A DNA stretch of 64,000 nt. Origin: Thiobacillus denitrificans DSM 12475 (GTDB lineage Bacteria; Pseudomonadota; Gammaproteobacteria; Burkholderiales; Thiobacillaceae). Positions within the stretch are counted from its first letter, which is position 1, and the number at the start of each line of letters is the position of its first letter. The DNA lies in contig NZ_AQWL01000002.1 of NCBI RefSeq assembly GCF_000376425.1, positions 131,231 through 195,230 on the forward strand, in the 5' to 3' direction. This document shows, piece after piece, positions 37,829-47,533 of the stretch. The position numbers and the translations under genes were made by a program. Below the pieces are notes generated by a model. That model did no database searches and had not been told where the DNA came from. It saw nothing but the letters and a program-made list of their open reading frames with translations.

Positions 37829-38859
37829 CCGACACCCTTATCATTGCCCGTCCCGACGACTGGCACATCCACTTCCGCGACGGCGCTGCGATGCGGAGCG
37901 TGCTGCCCGACACCGCGCGGGTGTTCGGCCGCGCCATCGCGATGCCCAATCTGCGGCCGCCGGTGGTGAACGTGGCCGACGCGTCCGCCTATCGCGAGCG
38001 CCTGCTGGCCGCCGCAGCCGGCACGGCGTTCGAGCCGCTGATGACGCTCTATCTCACCGACAACACCACGCCCGATGAAATCCGTCGTGCGCAGACAAGC
38101 GGTTTCGTGCATGCGGTGAAGTACTACCCGGCCGGGGCGACGACCAATTCCGATTCCGGCGTCACCGAGCTGTCCCGTGCCTACAAGGCGATCGCGGCGA
38201 TGGAAGAGGCCGGCATGCCCTTGCTGCTGCACGGCGAAGTGGTCGACCCCGAGGTCGATGTGTTCGACCGCGAGGCGGTGTTCATCGAGCGTCATCTGGT
38301 TCCGCTGCTGCGCGATTTCCCCCGGCTGAAAATCGTGCTGGAGCACATCACCACGCGCCAGGCCGCCGAATTCGTCGCCGCCGCGCCGGCCAACGTCGCC
38401 GCCACCCTCACCGTGCATCACCTGCTGTACAACCGCAACGCCATGTTCAAGGGCGGCATCCGCCCGCACTTGTACTGCTTGCCGGTGCTGAAGCGCGAGG
38501 CGCATCGCCAGGCGCTGGTCGCCGCAGCCATCTCCGGCAGCCCCAAGTTCTTTCTCGGCACCGACTCCGCCCCGCACGCGGTGGGCGCCAAGGAAAGCGC
38601 CTGCGGCTGCGCCGGCATCTATTCCGCGCATGCCGCGATCGAACTCTATGCCGAAGCCTTCGACGACGCGGGCGCACTGGACAGGCTCGAAGCCTTCGCC
38701 AGCTTTTACGGTGCCGATTTCTACGGCCTGCCGCGCCACACCGACACCCTTACCCTGAAACGTGAAAACTGGGAGGTGGCGGCGTCGATGAAGCTGGGCG
38801 ATGAAACCCTGGTGCCGTTGCGTGCGGGGGAAATCATTCGCTGGCGTGTCACCGCATAA
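37825..38859 (+). CDS. pyrC: Dihydroorotase PyrC
   Basis: PyrC closes carbamoyl-aspartate to dihydroorotate in pyrimidine synthesis. The 344-residue enzyme is the class II (E. coli) type: zinc ligands His14 and His16 in WHIHFRDG, the carbamylated Lys99 in HAVKYYPAG, later His residues in LLHGEV and LEHITT, and the catalytic Asp in LGTDSAPH. It overlaps rsmI by four bases. An imperfect hairpin follows at 38876-38897. Confidence 0.96.
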   Translation: MTDTLIIARPDDWHIHFRDGAAMRSVLPDTARVFGRAIAMPNLRPPVVNVADASAYRERLLAAAAGTAFEPLMTLYLTDNTTPDEIRRAQTSGFVHAVKYYPAGATTNSDSGVTELSRAYKAIAAMEEAGMPLLLHGEVVDPEVDVFDREAVFIERHLVPLLRDFPRLKIVLEHITTRQAAEFVAAAPANVAATLTVHHLLYNRNAMFKGGIRPHLYCLPVLKREAHRQALVAAAISGSPKFFLGTDSAPHAVGAKESACGCAGIYSAHAAIELYAEAFDDAGALDRLEAFASFYGADFYGLPRHTDTLTLKRENWEVAASMKLGDETLVPLRAGEIIRWRVTA

Positions 38860-38875
38860 AAAAACCGGGTAGGAC

Positions 38876-38897
38876 GCCCGCCACGGGGAGTGCGGGC
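38876..38897 (+). terminator. Imperfect hairpin after pyrC
   Basis: GCCCG(C)CCAC and GTGCGGGC arms pair with one bulged base around a short loop, followed by ATTTC. It is a weak terminator candidate 17 bases past the pyrC stop. Confidence 0.4.
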
Positions 38898-38952
38898 ATT
38901 TCAAGGCATGCAGCCCCGTGCCTGCCTTTGGGGCGCAGTGGACCGGAGCCTC

Positions 38953-39465
38953 TTAAGGGAACGCCGGAATGGTCGGCTCGACCCCCGAACTCATCGCTTC
39001 GGGGTGGTACGCGGCGATCAGCTTTTTGATTTCCTCGACCCGTGCCGACGGCACATCCACCATCATCAGAATGCGCCCATCCGCGATCGCCGACTCGAAG
39101 GCTTTCAGCCGCGAGTTGGGAATCGAGCTGGCGACCATGCTGGCGACCCAGGCGCCGAATGCGGCACCAACCAGGGCGGTGAGCAGGATGGTGACGAGTT
39201 GCAGATCAATGCCGGCAGGCGGAAAGAACACCGCTACCAGCCCGGCGACGATGCCGATGCCGCCGCCCACCGCCAACCCGGTCTCGGCACCGTGGACAAA
39301 ATCGGTTTTTTGCAGGATCGAGGCTTCGTGCAGGCCCGCCAGCGGCACGCCATCCCTGGCCAGGACGTGGACGTGGCCGTCTTCGATGCGGGCAAGCAGG
39401 AGTTCGTCGCGGATTTGTCGGGCACTGAGGGTGTCCGGCACCATGAAATACAGCCGCTTTCTCAT
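38953..39465 (-). CDS. DUF1269-like membrane protein
   Basis: This 170-residue protein has a soluble N-terminal part (MRKRLYFMVPDTLSARQI...), a glycine-rich hydrophobic core with two membrane segments (about 63-82 and 91-112), and a C-terminal domain (DGRILMMVDVPSARVEEIKKLI) resembling the ferredoxin-like fold of DUF1269 proteins. AGGAG lies seven bases before the ATG. It stands alone. The family has no firmly assigned function; stress roles are often suggested. Confidence 0.65.
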   Translation of the reverse strand: MRKRLYFMVPDTLSARQIRDELLLARIEDGHVHVLARDGVPLAGLHEASILQKTDFVHGAETGLAVGGGIGIVAGLVAVFFPPAGIDLQLVTILLTALVGAAFGAWVASMVASSIPNSRLKAFESAIADGRILMMVDVPSARVEEIKKLIAAYHPEAMSSGVEPTIPAFP

Positions 39466-39502
39466 GATGGTTCTCCTGATGGCCGGCCGTCACTCGGCCC
39501 GC

Positions 39503-39525
39503 TTGACTTCAGCTAAGCAAGTCAA
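39503..39525. repeat. Perfect inverted repeat between the DUF1269 gene and rnpB
   Basis: TTGACTT, nine bases, AAGTCAA: a 7-bp perfect inverted repeat located 38 bases upstream of the DUF1269 gene start and 24 bases before the rnpB -10. It may be a protein-binding site. Confidence 0.45.
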
Positions 39526-39548
39526 CAGCTTCAGTCAAGCTAAAGCTT

Positions 39549-39554
39549 TATAAT
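39549..39554 (+). promoter_or_regulatory. -10 element of rnpB
   Basis: A perfect TATAAT lies seven bases before GGGAAAG, the 5' strand of the RNase P P1 helix. The matching -35 region is poor. Confidence 0.6.
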
Positions 39555-39560
39555 TCAGGC

Positions 39561-39871
39561 GGGAAAGCCGATCAGGCAACCGCTGCCAGGCGAGCCCTCC
39601 CCGGGGGGCACGAACGGGAGAGGAAAGTCCGGGCTCCACAGAGCAGGATGCCGGCTAACGGCCGGACGCCGCGAGGCGAGGAATAGGGCCACAGAGACGA
39701 GCGTATTAAGTTACGGTGAAACGCGGTAACCTCCATCCGGAGCAACACCAAATAGGCAGACGATGACGCGGCTCGCCGAGTCTGCGGGTAGGTGGCTGGA
39801 GCCGGTCAGCAATGGCCGGCCTAGAGGAATGGTTGTCCACGACAGAACCCGGCTTATCGGTCGACTTTCCC
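39561..39871 (+). ncRNA. rnpB: RNase P RNA, type A
   Basis: The catalytic RNA that removes tRNA 5' leaders. Universal segments are present: GAGGAAAGTCCGGGCTCC near 39627-39644, the ACAGAG after it, and near the 3' end CAGAACCCGGCTTATCGGTC. The ends pair as helix P1 (GGGAAAG at 39561-39567 with CTTTCCC at 39865-39871), which sets the boundaries. About 311 nucleotides is somewhat short for a proteobacterial type A RNA, suggesting a reduced peripheral helix. TATAAT is placed correctly upstream. Confidence 0.95.
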
Positions 39872-39892
39872 ACTTTTCATGCAATTCAATTA

Positions 39893-39947
39893 CTTAGCGT
39901 TTTGTTCTAAAAATAATAGCAAAACAAGCGGCTAAGCATCGGTTTTT
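39893..39947 (+). terminator. Possible rnpB terminator or processing hairpin
   Basis: Interrupted arms CTTAGC...TTGTT and AACAA...GCTAAG fold around an A-rich loop, followed by TTTTT at 39943-39947. Pairing is imperfect, so this is tentative; the stronger terminator is at 39975. Confidence 0.35.
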
Positions 39948-39955
39948 CCAGAAAC

Positions 39956-39964
39956 TTATCCACA
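39956..39964 (+). promoter_or_regulatory. Perfect DnaA box
   Basis: TTATCCACA matches the strongest E. coli DnaA box at all nine positions. It lies between rnpB and the dcw promoter. A single 9-mer can occur by chance in a window of this size. Confidence 0.4.
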
Positions 39965-39974
39965 ACCCAAAACC

Positions 39975-40007
39975 ACCCCTAAGTCATTGAGGCATAGGGG
40001 TTTTTTT
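39975..40007 (+). terminator. Rho-independent terminator upstream of mraZ
   Basis: ACCCCTA and TAGGGGT arms (39975-39981 and 39995-40001) around a 13-base loop, followed by a run of seven T (40001-40007). It should stop transcripts from rnpB and insulate the dcw operon. Confidence 0.8.
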
Positions 40008-40019
40008 GCGTTCCTTGGC

Positions 40020-40048
40020 TTGACCCCCCCAAAACTATCCCCTATAGT
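40020..40048 (+). promoter_or_regulatory. dcw operon promoter (Pmra)
   Basis: TTGACC (40020-40025), a 17-base spacer and TATAGT (40043-40048). It lies right after the terminator and about 80 bases before the mraZ start, and the MraZ repeats overlap its -10. Confidence 0.85.
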
Positions 40049-40081
40049 GGGTGCAAGTGGTGATTGGTGGGAAGTTGTGGG
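40047..40081 (+). promoter_or_regulatory. MraZ operator: four GTGG(G/T) repeats at 10-bp spacing
   Basis: GTGGG (40047), GTGGT (40057), GTGGG (40067) and GTGGG (40077) are each separated by exactly five bases. Known MraZ sites consist of GTGGG-type direct repeats with five-base spacers, so the ring-shaped MraZ should bind one face of the helix here. The first repeat overlaps the -10, implying autorepression of the whole cluster. Confidence 0.9.
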
Positions 40082-40127
40082 AGAATGCGCCCGTCCAAGC
40101 ACGGCCAAATTCAATAACGGGGGAAGC

Positions 40128-40574
40128 ATGTTTCGGGGGGTCGCAACAGTCTGTCTGGACAGCAAGAACCGGCTCGTGGTGCCGGCGCGCTATCGCGACG
40201 CCCTTCTGGTGAATGGAGGCGGGCGCGTAGTGATTACTGCCGACCCCGGCCAGTGCCTGCTGCTCTACCCCCTGCCCGAATGGGAGCCGATTGAGAAAAA
40301 GCTCAACGGCCTGTCCGACTTCAATCCCCGTACCCGCAGTCTCAAACAATTGCTCGTCGGCTACGCGCACGACATGGACATGGATAGTGCCGGCCGTGTG
40401 CTGCTGCCGCCGATGCTGCGCAAATTCGCCGAGCTGGATAAAAACGTGGTGATGGTGGGCCAGGGCAGCAAGGTGGAATTGTGGAACGAGTCGCGCTGGG
40501 AGGCCCAGGTGGCTCAGGCGCTGACCTTCAGCGATGACGCGCTGCCGCCCGAACTGGAGGGGTTCACGTTGTGA
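40128..40574 (+). CDS. mraZ: Transcriptional regulator MraZ
   Basis: MraZ is an AbrB-like, ring-forming DNA-binding protein that represses the dcw operon. The 148-residue protein has two MraZ repeats, each with the D-x-(K/A)-(N/G)-R signature ([15 protein letters not shown] near 10-24 and [15 protein letters not shown] near 85-99). ATG 40128 has GGGGGAAG just upstream; the longer frame to 39987 covers the promoter and was rejected. Four binding repeats lie in its leader. Its stop overlaps the GTG of rsmH. Confidence 0.96.
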   Translation: MFRGVATVCLDSKNRLVVPARYRDALLVNGGGRVVITADPGQCLLLYPLPEWEPIEKKLNGLSDFNPRTRSLKQLLVGYAHDMDMDSAGRVLLPPMLRKFAELDKNVVMVGQGSKVELWNESRWEAQVAQALTFSDDALPPELEGFTL

Positions 40575-41506
40575 TTGAGTCCGCCCATGTGCCGGTGCTG
40601 GCACAGGAGGCGGTGGCGGCGCTGGGGATCAAGCCCGATGGCGTGTACGTCGACGCCACCTTCGGCCGTGGCGGCCACAGCCGGCTGATTCTGGCGCAGC
40701 TGGGGCCGGCCGGGCGCTTGATCGCGCTGGATCGCGATCCCGATGCCATCCGCGCCGGCGCGGCCCTGCGGGATGCGCGGCTGACCCTGGTGCAGCGTGC
40801 GTTTTCGCGCTTGGGTGCCGTGCTGGACGAACTGGGTGTGGCGCAGGTGGATGGAATTTTGCTGGACATCGGGGTGTCGTCGCCACAGCTCGACGACGCC
40901 ACGCGCGGATTCAGCTTTCGCTTCGATGCACCGCTCGATATGCGCATGGATCCGGGCAGCGGGATGTCGGCAGCGGACTGGCTGGCGACGGCGGCAGAGG
41001 GGGAGATCAGTGAAGTCATCCGCACCTACGGGGAAGAGCGGTTTGCTAAATCGATTGCGCGCGCGCTTGTTGCGGCACGGCAAACAGAGGCCATCCGCAG
41101 CACCGGGCAGCTGGCGAACCTCATCGCCGCGACGGTCAAAAAGCGCGAACCGGGGCAACATCCGGCGACCCGCAGCTTCCAGGCTATACGGATTTATCTC
41201 AACCGCGAGCTGGAAGAACTGAGTGCCGTGCTGCCGCAATGCGTCGACAGGCTACAACCCGGCGGGCGGCTCGCAGTGATCAGCTTTCATTCGCTGGAAG
41301 ATCGCATCGTCAAGCGATTCATGCGTGACGAGGCGCTGGGGGAGCAGGCGCCCCGCCGTCTGCCGATCCCGGCCGCCATGCTGAAACCGGGCCGCCTGAA
41401 GCTGGAGGGCCGTGCCCGCCATGCGACCGACACTGAGGTGGCAACCAATCCGCGGGCACGCAGTGCCGTGTTGCGGGTGGCGGAACGTGTGGGTGAAGCG
41501 GCATGA
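40571..41506 (+). CDS. rsmH: 16S rRNA m4C1402 methyltransferase RsmH
   Basis: RsmH adds the N4-methyl group to C1402 of 16S rRNA, the same nucleotide whose ribose is methylated by RsmI encoded 3.6 kb upstream. The 311-residue enzyme has the SAM site [14 protein letters not shown] near 29-42, ALDRDPDA near 53, and [18 protein letters not shown] near 100. Start is GTG 40571, overlapping mraZ as GTGA; it ends overlapping ftsL (ATGA). Confidence 0.97.
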   Translation: MIESAHVPVLAQEAVAALGIKPDGVYVDATFGRGGHSRLILAQLGPAGRLIALDRDPDAIRAGAALRDARLTLVQRAFSRLGAVLDELGVAQVDGILLDIGVSSPQLDDATRGFSFRFDAPLDMRMDPGSGMSAADWLATAAEGEISEVIRTYGEERFAKSIARALVAARQTEAIRSTGQLANLIAATVKKREPGQHPATRSFQAIRIYLNRELEELSAVLPQCVDRLQPGGRLAVISFHSLEDRIVKRFMRDEALGEQAPRRLPIPAAMLKPGRLKLEGRARHATDTEVATNPRARSAVLRVAERVGEAA

Positions 41507-41775
41507 GCCGTCTCAATGTGATTCTGGCACTGGTGCTGGTGGCGTGTGCACTGGCCGTGATCCAGGCACAGCACCGCGCGCGTACGTATTTTGTGGAACT
41601 GGAACGCTTGAAAAAAGAAGCACGCATGCTCGACGAGCAGTGGGGGAAACTGCAGCTGGAGCAGAGTACCTGGGCCAATCCGGCGCGGGTGGACGCGCTC
41701 GCGCGCACCCGGCTTGGCCTGGTGGCGGCGCCGCCGGAACGGGTACACGTCGAAACGCTGGTGGGAACACCATGA
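41503..41775 (+). CDS. ftsL: Cell division protein FtsL
   Basis: FtsL is a bitopic divisome protein that joins FtsB and FtsQ and helps activate FtsWI. The 90 residues contain one membrane helix (about 5-22) and a periplasmic leucine-zipper-like coiled coil ([22 protein letters not shown]). Short and divergent in sequence, it is identified by position between rsmH and ftsI. It overlaps both neighbours by four bases. Confidence 0.92.
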   Translation: MSRLNVILALVLVACALAVIQAQHRARTYFVELERLKKEARMLDEQWGKLQLEQSTWANPARVDALARTRLGLVAAPPERVHVETLVGTP

Positions 41776-43511
41776 ATTACCACTCGCGCAAACTGCTCAA
41801 GCTCAACCTTGCACCCTGGCGCATGGCGACCGTGAGCGGGCTGCTGCTCACCGGGCTGGTGCTGGTGGCGGGACGCGCGTTTTATTTGCAGGGATTGAAT
41901 ACCGACTATCTGCAGGGCAAGGGCGACGCGGTGGCCAATCGCAACCTCACCCTGCCCGCGCACCGTGGCCAGGTATCCGACCGCCACGGCCAGCTGCTGG
42001 CGATCAGCACGCCGGTCGAGTCGCTGTGGGCACGCCAGGCCGAGCTCCGGCTGACGGATGATCAGCACGCGTATCTGGCCCGTGTGCTGGGTCTGTCCGT
42101 GCCGGCGCTGACGGAAAAGTTGAGGCGCAAGACGCGCGGTGAATTCAGCGTGCAGCGCCCGGTCACCCCGGAACAGGCGGTCAAGATCGCCGCCATGGGG
42201 GCGCCCGGCCTGCATCTGCGGCGCGAATTCCGCCGTTATTACCCGGCGGGCGAAGTGGCCGCGCATGTGGTGGGCTTCACCAATGTGGACGACCTCGGGC
42301 AGGAAGGCGTTGAACGTGCCTATCAGGACTGGTTGGCAGGGCGCGCGGGCGAACGTCAGATTCTGCGCGACCGCCGCGGCAACACCATCCGCGATCTGGC
42401 ACCGATCAAGACCGCGCAGATGGGCGGCAACCTGGCGCTGGCGCTCGACCTCAAGATTCAATACCTGGCGCACCGCGAACTCGCCGCCGCCATCGCCACG
42501 CACAAGGCCAAAGGCGGCAGCGTGGTGGTGCTCGACGCCAAGACCGGCGAGATCCTCGCGCTGGCCAACCAGCCGGTCTTCAATCCCAACAACCGCCGCA
42601 ATTACCAGCCGGGGCCGATGCGCAACCGTGCGGTGATCGACACCTTCGAGCCGGGCTCCACCATCAAGCCGTTCGTCGCGGCGGCAGTGCTGGAGCGCGG
42701 TCTGCTTCACCCGGACAGCGTGATCGACACGCCGCAAACCTGGCGCGTCGGCGCCAAGCTGGTGCGCGACGAGCATCCGCACCCGCAGATGACGGTGAGC
42801 GAGATCATCCAGAAATCGAGCAACGTCGGCGCCGCCAAAATGGCGATGATGCTGACGCCGCAGCAATACTGGGAGGTGTTGTATCGTGCCGGCTTCGGCC
42901 AGCTGCCGGGCTCGGGTTTTCCCGGCGAAACAGCCGGCAGGCTGCGCGACGCCGGCACCTGGAAGCCGGTCGAACACGCCACCATGGCCTATGGCTACGG
43001 CCTCTCGGTGAGCCTGCTGCAATTGAGCCGTGCCTACATGGCATTTGCCAACGATGGCGAAGTGATGCCGCTGTCGTTCCTGAAACGCGAGCCGCAAGAA
43101 ATCGTCGGCGAACGGGTGTTCTCGGCAAGCGTGGCGCGTGAGGTACGTGCCATGATGGAAACGGTCACCCAGGACGGTGGCACCGGGACGCGTACCCGGG
43201 TGCCGGGTTATCGCGTGGCAGGCAAAACCGGCACCGCGCACAAAATCGTCAATGGCCGCTACGCGTCCGACCGCTACCTGTCTTCCTTCGTCGGCATGGC
43301 GCCGGCCTCCAATCCGCGCCTCATCGTCGGCGTGGCAATCGACGAGCCGTCCGGCGGCGTGTACTACGGCGGCAGCGTGGCCGGCCCGGTGTTCGCCCAG
43401 GTCATGGCAGCCAGTTTGCGCCAGCTGGCATTGCCGCCCGATGCCCCGGAAACCGCGACGCGGATGACACAGAACACGCCGGCGGCAGCGCGGACGGACG
43501 GGGGGGCGTGA
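41772..43511 (+). CDS. ftsI: Septal peptidoglycan transpeptidase FtsI (PBP3)
   Basis: FtsI cross-links septal peptidoglycan as partner of FtsW. The 579-residue protein has an N-terminal membrane helix (about 20-40), a pedestal domain, and the transpeptidase domain with STIK (Ser296, Lys299), SSN (349-351) and KTG (485-487). ATG 41772 overlaps the ftsL stop; in-frame sequence upstream is a shadow of rsmH and ftsL. Its stop overlaps the murE start (GTGATG). Confidence 0.97.
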   Translation: MNYHSRKLLKLNLAPWRMATVSGLLLTGLVLVAGRAFYLQGLNTDYLQGKGDAVANRNLTLPAHRGQVSDRHGQLLAISTPVESLWARQAELRLTDDQHAYLARVLGLSVPALTEKLRRKTRGEFSVQRPVTPEQAVKIAAMGAPGLHLRREFRRYYPAGEVAAHVVGFTNVDDLGQEGVERAYQDWLAGRAGERQILRDRRGNTIRDLAPIKTAQMGGNLALALDLKIQYLAHRELAAAIATHKAKGGSVVVLDAKTGEILALANQPVFNPNNRRNYQPGPMRNRAVIDTFEPGSTIKPFVAAAVLERGLLHPDSVIDTPQTWRVGAKLVRDEHPHPQMTVSEIIQKSSNVGAAKMAMMLTPQQYWEVLYRAGFGQLPGSGFPGETAGRLRDAGTWKPVEHATMAYGYGLSVSLLQLSRAYMAFANDGEVMPLSFLKREPQEIVGERVFSASVAREVRAMMETVTQDGGTGTRTRVPGYRVAGKTGTAHKIVNGRYASDRYLSSFVGMAPASNPRLIVGVAIDEPSGGVYYGGSVAGPVFAQVMAASLRQLALPPDAPETATRMTQNTPAAARTDGGA

Positions 43512-45040
43512 TGGCGGGAACCCTCAAGGACACGAACAACGTGAAGGGCGCTCGGCCCGGCCCGGTTGTGCCGGCATCCCTGGCAATCCGGGAATCGGTT
43601 CCGCATATCCTGGAACGGCTTGGCATCACGGTCGATACGCTCGTCAACGACAGCCGCAAGGCCGTTCCAGGCACGGTATTCGCCGCCTATCCAGGCGAAA
43701 CCCGCGATGGCCGCGACTTCATTGCGCAGGCGGTGGCGCAGCGCGTCGACGGCGTGCTGTGGGAGGCCGACCACTATCAGTGGGATCCCGCGCTCGCCGT
43801 TCCCAATGCGGGCGTGGCCGGGTTGAAGACCCGTATCGGCGAAATCGCCGCCCATATATATGGCGAACCTTCGCGCGCATTGCATATGGTCGGCGTCACC
43901 GGCACCAACGGCAAAACCTCGGTGGCGCACTGGGTGGCGCAGGCATTTTCACAGTTGGGGCGGAAAACGGCCGTCATCGGCACCGTCGGCAACGGCTTTC
44001 CCCCTGTCGGGGGCCAGCCCGGCGCGCTCACGCCTGCACTCAACACCACGCCCGACGCCGTCGAATTGCAGCAGCGCCTTGCGCTCTACCGGCAGCAGGG
44101 CGCAGTGGGATGTGCGATGGAGGTGTCGTCGCATGGCCTTGCGCAAGGACGGATCAATGGCACCCGACTCAATGTTGCCGTGCTGACCAACCTGTCGCGC
44201 GACCATCTCGATTATCACGGCGACATGGGCAGCTATGGCGATGCCAAGGCGCGCCTGTTCAACTGGCCGGGACTGCAGTGGGCCGTGCTGAACGTCGACG
44301 ATGCCTTCGGCCGGCAACTGGAAAGCGAAACGCGGCCGTCGCGCGTTGCCGGCTATGGATTCCAGCGCGGTGCCGTGGTGGGAGAAAAGCTGCACCTGTC
44401 GCAAAGCGGCCTGCATCTGCACGTGCACACCGACTGGGGCGATGCCGAACTCGACGTGCCGCTGCTGGGCCGTTTCAACGCCGCCAACCTGCTGGCCGTG
44501 CTCACCGCCCTGCTGGTATCAGAGGTGAGACTGGATGACGCCTGCCGGGCATTGGCGCACATCGTCCCGCCACCGGGGCGGATGCAGACGCTCGGCGGCG
44601 ACGCGCAGCCGCTGGTGGTGGTGGACTATGCCCACACGCCCGATGCGCTGGAAAAGGTGCTGGCCACCCTGCGCGAAATCGTCAGCGGCGGCCGCCTCAT
44701 TTGCGTCTTCGGCTGCGGCGGCAACCGCGACAAAGGCAAGCGTCCGTTGATGGGGCAGGCGGCCACCCGGGGCGCGGACGAGGTCTGGGTCACCAGCGAT
44801 AACCCGCGCAATGAAGAACCGCGTCGCATCATCGACGACATCCTTGCCGGAACAAGCGGTAAGCCGCACGTCGAAGCGGATCGCGCGCGCGCCATCTTCG
44901 AGGCGATCGGCGGCGCGCAGCAGGGCGATGTGGTGCTGATCGCCGGCAAGGGCCACGAGGACTATCAGGAGGTGAGCGACGAGCGGCTGCCGTTCTCCGA
45001 TGTCGCGGTGGCGAAGAAGGCGCTGGAGGCATGGACATGA
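43508..45040 (+). CDS. murE: UDP-MurNAc-tripeptide synthetase MurE (meso-DAP type)
   Basis: MurE adds the third residue of the peptidoglycan stem peptide in the cytoplasm. The 510-residue ligase has the ATP loop GVTGTNGKTSVAHW near 128-141 and the DNPRNEEP motif near 428, the signature of enzymes selecting meso-diaminopimelate. Start is GTG 43508 or ATG 43511, both overlapping the ftsI stop. The first 25 residues are poorly conserved. It overlaps murF at its end. Confidence 0.96.
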   Translation: MMAGTLKDTNNVKGARPGPVVPASLAIRESVPHILERLGITVDTLVNDSRKAVPGTVFAAYPGETRDGRDFIAQAVAQRVDGVLWEADHYQWDPALAVPNAGVAGLKTRIGEIAAHIYGEPSRALHMVGVTGTNGKTSVAHWVAQAFSQLGRKTAVIGTVGNGFPPVGGQPGALTPALNTTPDAVELQQRLALYRQQGAVGCAMEVSSHGLAQGRINGTRLNVAVLTNLSRDHLDYHGDMGSYGDAKARLFNWPGLQWAVLNVDDAFGRQLESETRPSRVAGYGFQRGAVVGEKLHLSQSGLHLHVHTDWGDAELDVPLLGRFNAANLLAVLTALLVSEVRLDDACRALAHIVPPPGRMQTLGGDAQPLVVVDYAHTPDALEKVLATLREIVSGGRLICVFGCGGNRDKGKRPLMGQAATRGADEVWVTSDNPRNEEPRRIIDDILAGTSGKPHVEADRARAIFEAIGGAQQGDVVLIAGKGHEDYQEVSDERLPFSDVAVAKKALEAWT

Positions 45041-46446
45041 GCATGATGCGTTTGTCCGAGGCCGCAGCCATGCTCGATGTACCGCTTGCCGGCGCGGACG
45101 CCGAGGTGCTGCGCGTCTCCACTGACAGCCGCACGATCCAGCCCGGCGACCTCTTCGTCGCGTTGCGTGGCGAAAAGTTCGACGGCGGTGCCTTCGCTGC
45201 GCAGGCGCTGCAGCAGGGTGCCGCCGGCGTGGTGCTTGATCGCACCCAGGCACCCGGAATCCCGGGCGCCCTTCGCGTCGGCGACACCCGCCTCGCCCTT
45301 GGCCGGCTGGCCGCGGCCTGGCGCGCGCGCTTCAGGCTGCCGGTGGTGGCGATTACCGGCAGCAACGGCAAAACCACCGTCAAGGAAATGCTGGCGGCGA
45401 TCCTGCGGATGGAAGCGGGATCGGATGCGGCGGTGCTCAATACCGAAGGCAACCTCAACAACGACATCGGGCTGCCGCTGATGCTGCTGCGCCTGCGCGA
45501 GACGCACCAGTTCGCGGTGTTCGAAATGGGCATGAACCACGCCGGTGAAATCGATTATTTGACGCGTCTGGCGCGGCCGGATGTGGCGGTGGTCAATAAC
45601 GCACTCGCAGCGCATATCGGCTTTCTCGGGTCGCTTGAGAATATCGCGCGCGCCAAGGGTGAAATCTTCGCCGGCCTGGCGGACGCAGGCATCGCAGTGT
45701 TCAACGCCGACAGTGCGTATGCCGGATTGTGGCGCGAACTCAATGTGCACCGCCACAGGCTGGATTTCGGCCTGACACCGGCGGCGGCGATCCATGGTCG
45801 CTATCGGCCCGACGGCTTCGGCTCGATGCTGACCATCGCCTTGCCGAATGCCGAGCTCGAGGTGGAACTGCGGGTGCCGGGCGAGCACAACGTGATGAAC
45901 GCGCTTGCCGCCGCCGCCGCCGCCTTCGCGCTCGACGTCAGTCATCGCAGCATCGTCGCCGGCCTGGCGGGCTTCAGCGGCATCAAGGGCCGTCTGCAAA
46001 GAAAGGCCGCGCTGCACGGCAGCACCTTCATCGACGACACCTACAACGCCAACCCCGATTCGGTCAGGGCCGCACTGGCGGTGCTGGCGCGGCAGCCCGG
46101 CAAGAAACTGCTGGTGCTGGGCGACATGGGAGAACTGGGGGCCGATGCCGCGGCGATGCACGCACAGATCGGGCTTGCCGCGCGCGCCGCCGGAGTGGAC
46201 CGGCTCCTGGCACTGGGCGAGTTGACGAAAGAAACCGCTGGCGCATTCGGTGCCGGCGCGATGCACTTCGAACGCATCCAGGAGTTGCTTGCCGAACTCG
46301 AAAACGAGCTTGCGCCCGATACCACGGTGCTGGTGAAGGGGTCGCGTTTCATGCAGATGGAGCGTGTGGTCAAAAGCTTTACGGAAGCTCCCGACGGCCA
46401 GGCGGCGCGGGGATTGATGCCTTCAACGGGGGGGCAAGGACACTGA
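45037..46446 (+). CDS. murF: UDP-MurNAc-pentapeptide synthetase MurF
   Basis: MurF attaches D-Ala-D-Ala to complete the UDP-MurNAc-pentapeptide. The 469-residue ligase has the ATP loop [13 protein letters not shown] near 105-117 and the later [10 protein letters not shown]-type segment ([13 protein letters not shown]). I prefer ATG 45037 because GGAGG lies seven bases upstream and it forms an ATGA overlap with murE; ATG 45031 would be only one base from that ribosome site. Confidence 0.96.
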   Translation: MSMMRLSEAAAMLDVPLAGADAEVLRVSTDSRTIQPGDLFVALRGEKFDGGAFAAQALQQGAAGVVLDRTQAPGIPGALRVGDTRLALGRLAAAWRARFRLPVVAITGSNGKTTVKEMLAAILRMEAGSDAAVLNTEGNLNNDIGLPLMLLRLRETHQFAVFEMGMNHAGEIDYLTRLARPDVAVVNNALAAHIGFLGSLENIARAKGEIFAGLADAGIAVFNADSAYAGLWRELNVHRHRLDFGLTPAAAIHGRYRPDGFGSMLTIALPNAELEVELRVPGEHNVMNALAAAAAAFALDVSHRSIVAGLAGFSGIKGRLQRKAALHGSTFIDDTYNANPDSVRAALAVLARQPGKKLLVLGDMGELGADAAAMHAQIGLAARAAGVDRLLALGELTKETAGAFGAGAMHFERIQELLAELENELAPDTTVLVKGSRFMQMERVVKSFTEAPDGQAARGLMPSTGGQGH

Positions 46447-46447
46447 C

Positions 46448-47533
46448 ATGCTGCTTTGGCTATTTCAACAACTCGGCCAGGACATCCGCGCCTTCAACGT
46501 CTTCAACTACCTGACGCTGCGCGCGGTGATGGCGACGCTGACCGCATTGACGATTTCGTTCATCGTCGGCCCCGCCGTGATCCGCAGGCTGACCGCGCTG
46601 AAAATCGGCCAGTCAGTACGCAGCGACGGCCCGCAGACGCATCTGGTCAAGGCCGGCACCCCGACCATGGGCGGCGCGCTGATCCTGGTGTCGGTCAGCG
46701 TCACCACGCTGCTGTGGGCCGACCTGTCGAACGATTATGTGTGGGTGGCATTGCTCACCCTGCTCGGCTTTGGCGTCATCGGCTGGATCGACGACTGGCG
46801 CAAGGTGGTCGAGAAAAATTCGCGTGGCCTGCCTTCGCGCTGGAAGTATTTCTGGCAGTCGGTAATCGGCCTTGCGGTCGCGGCCTACCTGTGGCAAACC
46901 GCCAGCCTGCCGGCGCACACCGAACTCATCATTCCCTTCCTCAAGCATGCCACCCTGGCGTTGCCGGCCGCAGCCTTCATCGCTCTCAGCTATTTCGTCG
47001 TCGTCGGCGCCAGCAACGCGGTCAACCTCACCGACGGTCTCGACGGCCTGGCGATCCTGCCGACGGTGATGGTTGCCTCGGCACTGGCGATCTTCGCCTA
47101 CGTCGCCGGCAACGCGGTGTTCTCCAAGTATCTCGGCGTGCCTTTCGTTCCCGGTGCCGGCGAACTGGCGATTTTCTGCGCCGCGATGGCGGGCGCCGGA
47201 CTCGCCTTTCTGTGGTTCAACGCCTACCCAGCGGAAGTGTTCATGGGCGACGTCGGCGCACTGGCGCTGGGTGCGGCGCTCGGCGTGGTCGCCGTCATCG
47301 TGCGCCAGGAAATCATCCTCTTCATCATGTGCGGCGTGTTCGTGGCGGAAACCCTGTCGGTGATGGTGCAGGTCGCCTCGTTCAAGCTCACCGGCAAGCG
47401 CGTCTTCCGCATGGCGCCGATCCACCACCACTACGAGCTCAAGGGCTGGAAGGAGAATCAGGTGGTGGTGCGTTTCTGGATCATCAGCATGATGCTGGTG
47501 CTGGTTGGCCTGTCGAGCCTGAAATTGAGATGA
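46448..47533 (+). CDS. mraY: Phospho-MurNAc-pentapeptide transferase MraY
   Basis: MraY makes lipid I by transferring phospho-MurNAc-pentapeptide to undecaprenyl phosphate. The 361-residue protein has about ten membrane helices, the substrate motif TPTMGGALI near 74, the Asp-rich [16 protein letters not shown] near 197 and the catalytic [13 protein letters not shown] segment near 258. It begins one base after murF and overlaps murD by four bases. Confidence 0.97.
   Translation: MLLWLFQQLGQDIRAFNVFNYLTLRAVMATLTALTISFIVGPAVIRRLTALKIGQSVRSDGPQTHLVKAGTPTMGGALILVSVSVTTLLWADLSNDYVWVALLTLLGFGVIGWIDDWRKVVEKNSRGLPSRWKYFWQSVIGLAVAAYLWQTASLPAHTELIIPFLKHATLALPAAAFIALSYFVVVGASNAVNLTDGLDGLAILPTVMVASALAIFAYVAGNAVFSKYLGVPFVPGAGELAIFCAAMAGAGLAFLWFNAYPAEVFMGDVGALALGAALGVVAVIVRQEIILFIMCGVFVAETLSVMVQVASFKLTGKRVFRMAPIHHHYELKGWKENQVVVRFWIISMMLVLVGLSSLKLR

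Noticed and set aside
41319-43241. 640-residue minus-strand frame opposite rsmH-ftsI
   Set aside because: It is a shadow of conserved dcw genes with Arg/His-rich composition and no family.
46456-47529. Upstream extension of the murD frame through mraY
   Set aside because: The murD start at 47530 overlaps the mraY stop as ATGA and begins the conserved domain; the extension is Arg-rich noise.
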